Shown here piece by piece: positions 63,261 through 64,000 of a stretch of DNA of 64,000 bases (position 1 is its first letter; every line of letters starts with the position of its first letter). The notes under the pieces are model-generated. The model was not told where the DNA came from. It did no database searches and saw nothing but the letters and a program-made list of their open reading frames with translations. A program made the translations under genes and the position numbers. Origin of the DNA: Petrimonas sulfuriphila (lineage in GTDB: Bacteria; Bacteroidota; Bacteroidia; Bacteroidales; Dysgonomonadaceae); assembly GCF_051201015.1 (NCBI RefSeq), contig NZ_JBPEHI010000001.1. One strand, given 5' to 3'.

Positions 63261-63317
63261 AAAATCGTTGCATTGTAGTTATTGAGTGTGAACAATCTTT
63301 TATGCGAAAAGTTTAAC

Positions 63318-63343
63318 AAAAAAAGGAATGACACTGTCATTCC
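63318..63343 (-). terminator. Rho-independent terminator of trpS
   Basis: On the minus strand, 24 bp after the trpS stop, GGAATGACA / TGTCATTCC (63343-63325) forms a perfect 9-bp stem with a 1-nt centre (in practice a smaller stem with a 3-nt loop). Seven T residues follow (63324-63318). Confidence 0.88.
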
Positions 63344-63367
63344 GTCAAAAATCAGGGGCCTGTTGGT

Positions 63368-64000
63368 TTAAAATTTTTTGAACCCTACAATCTCCCGGAC
63401 TGCGGCAATGGTTTTTGATGCGCTTTCGCGTGCCTTTTCTGCCCCTTCCCGGGTGACCTTTCGCAAATAGGCGTCGTCTTTTTCAATTTCCAGGATTCGT
63501 TCGCGAATGGGTGAAGTCACTTTAATAATGTCTTCGGCCAGTTGTTTTTTCAGGTCGCCGTAACGAATGTCACATGCGTTCCATTTGTTTTCGTAATGTT
63601 CTACAACTTCGGGGGTCGAAACCACACGCATAATGGTAAACAGGTTCTCTATGTAGTCTGGTTTCACGGAATTCGGCTGAGTGGGTCCGGAATCAGTGAG
63701 GGCACGTTTTACTTTCTTTTCGATCTCTTTGGGCGAATCTGCCAGGTAAATGGCGTTTCCTTCCGATTTTCCCATCTTCCCGCTTCCGTCCAGCCCGGGA
63801 ATTTTCACCAGTTCCTCTCCAAAGTTGTATGCGACAGGCTCTTTAAAAAATTCCACACCGTAGAAATTGTTGAACCGGCGGGCAAATTTACGGGTCATCT
63901 CCAGATGCTGTTCCTGATCTTTTCCCACGGGCACCTTGTCGGCGTTGTGAATAAGGATATCGGCAGCCATCAGCGTGGGGTAGGTAAGTAATCCCGCATT
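63368..64000 (-). CDS. trpS: Tryptophanyl-tRNA synthetase, C-terminal part
   Basis: Charges tRNA-Trp. The N terminus lies beyond the right edge, and the frame is open to 64000, reading NAGLLTYPTLMAADILIHNADKVPVGKDQEQHLEM, a class I TrpRS segment. The KMSKS-type loop is GKMGKSEGN. The C-terminal helical anticodon domain follows (YIENLFTIMRVV, ITSPIRERILEIEKDD). The stop at 63368 is followed by its terminator. Confidence 0.95.
   Translation of the reverse strand, partial: NAGLLTYPTLMAADILIHNADKVPVGKDQEQHLEMTRKFARRFNNFYGVEFFKEPVAYNFGEELVKIPGLDGSGKMGKSEGNAIYLADSPKEIEKKVKRALTDSGPTQPNSVKPDYIENLFTIMRVVSTPEVVEHYENKWNACDIRYGDLKKQLAEDIIKVTSPIRERILEIEKDDAYLRKVTREGAEKARESASKTIAAVREIVGFKKF

Noticed and set aside
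1..64000. CRISPR array, tRNA or rRNA genes, IS elements
   Set aside because: No regularly spaced repeats with spacers, no cloverleaf or rRNA-like sequence, and no transposase seen. The only recombinase is the capsule invertase.

Overview
The window comes from a Bacteroidales chromosome, most likely an amino-acid-fermenting relative of Dysgonomonadaceae (Proteiniphilum/Petrimonas type). The order is supported by: promoters of the Bacteroidetes type (TTTG, about 19-20 nt, TAnnTTTG) in front of several genes; starts without obvious Shine-Dalgarno sequences; family content (DUF4369/TlpA lipoprotein, DUF4827, UpxY-like antiterminator, Bacteroides-type tyrosine recombinase, carboxypeptidase-regulatory-like outer protein). 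The genus is an inference. No rRNA, tRNA, IS element or CRISPR array was seen.

Layout. (1) 1-8.4 kb: the end of a beta-carbonic anhydrase, then minus-strand housekeeping genes (dnaA, endonuclease I, metallophosphoesterase, rnhB; MCE protein and N-acetylmuramoyl-L-alanine amidase; a TlpA-like thioredoxin lipoprotein). (2) 8.7-12.4 kb: rpe, comEC, DHH phosphoesterase. (3) 12.8-38.4 kb: an exopolysaccharide/capsule locus. It begins with a tyrosine recombinase, a 355-bp segment bounded by 19-bp perfect inverted repeats, and a UpxY-like antiterminator, which together form a phase-variation switch. Downstream are a WecA-like initiator, Wza, Wzc, the CpsB phosphatase, sugar-nucleotide genes (C4-epimerase, 6-dehydrogenase, 2-epimerase), Wzx, two glycosyltransferases, Wzy/ligase, and an unusual AT-rich set of modifiers (GNAT, FemAB-like, two deacetylases, CapA-like, ATP-grasp, AAC(3)-like, hexapeptide acyltransferase), then WecG. 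Two adjacent genes (AAC(3)-like and the second deacetylase) are broken. Behind WecG lie relics of a second copy of the end of the locus, flanking an AraC-type gene. A strong terminator at 38.4 kb closes the region.

(4) 38.6-44.4 kb: DUF4827 lipoprotein, phosphohexomutase, acyltransferase, sigma-54 activator, LptE, TPR-like protein, SecG. (5) 44.5-53.3 kb: a glutamate-fermentation operon of the methylaspartate pathway. It holds glutamate mutase S, L and E, methylaspartate ammonia-lyase, an AtuA-like protein, a DUF4387 protein, a P-loop protein, and a two-subunit class I hydro-lyase that is probably mesaconase. It starts from a well-formed promoter at 44459-44489. No citramalate lyase is in view. 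(6) 53.3-64 kb: YggS, an outer-membrane-like protein, then minus-strand DUF721, recF, cdaA, folP, nadB; a plus-strand CarboxypepD-reg protein and rpsO; a probable small RNA gene; and minus-strand GNAT, DUF2156 and the C-terminal part of trpS.

The most interesting signals are the invertible promoter (apparently OFF as read), the relic cassette behind WecG, the CapA/ATP-grasp/FemAB modification block, the AtuA-DUF4387-P-loop trio inside a known fermentation pathway, and an orphan promoter-terminator pair of about 90 nt after rpsO.
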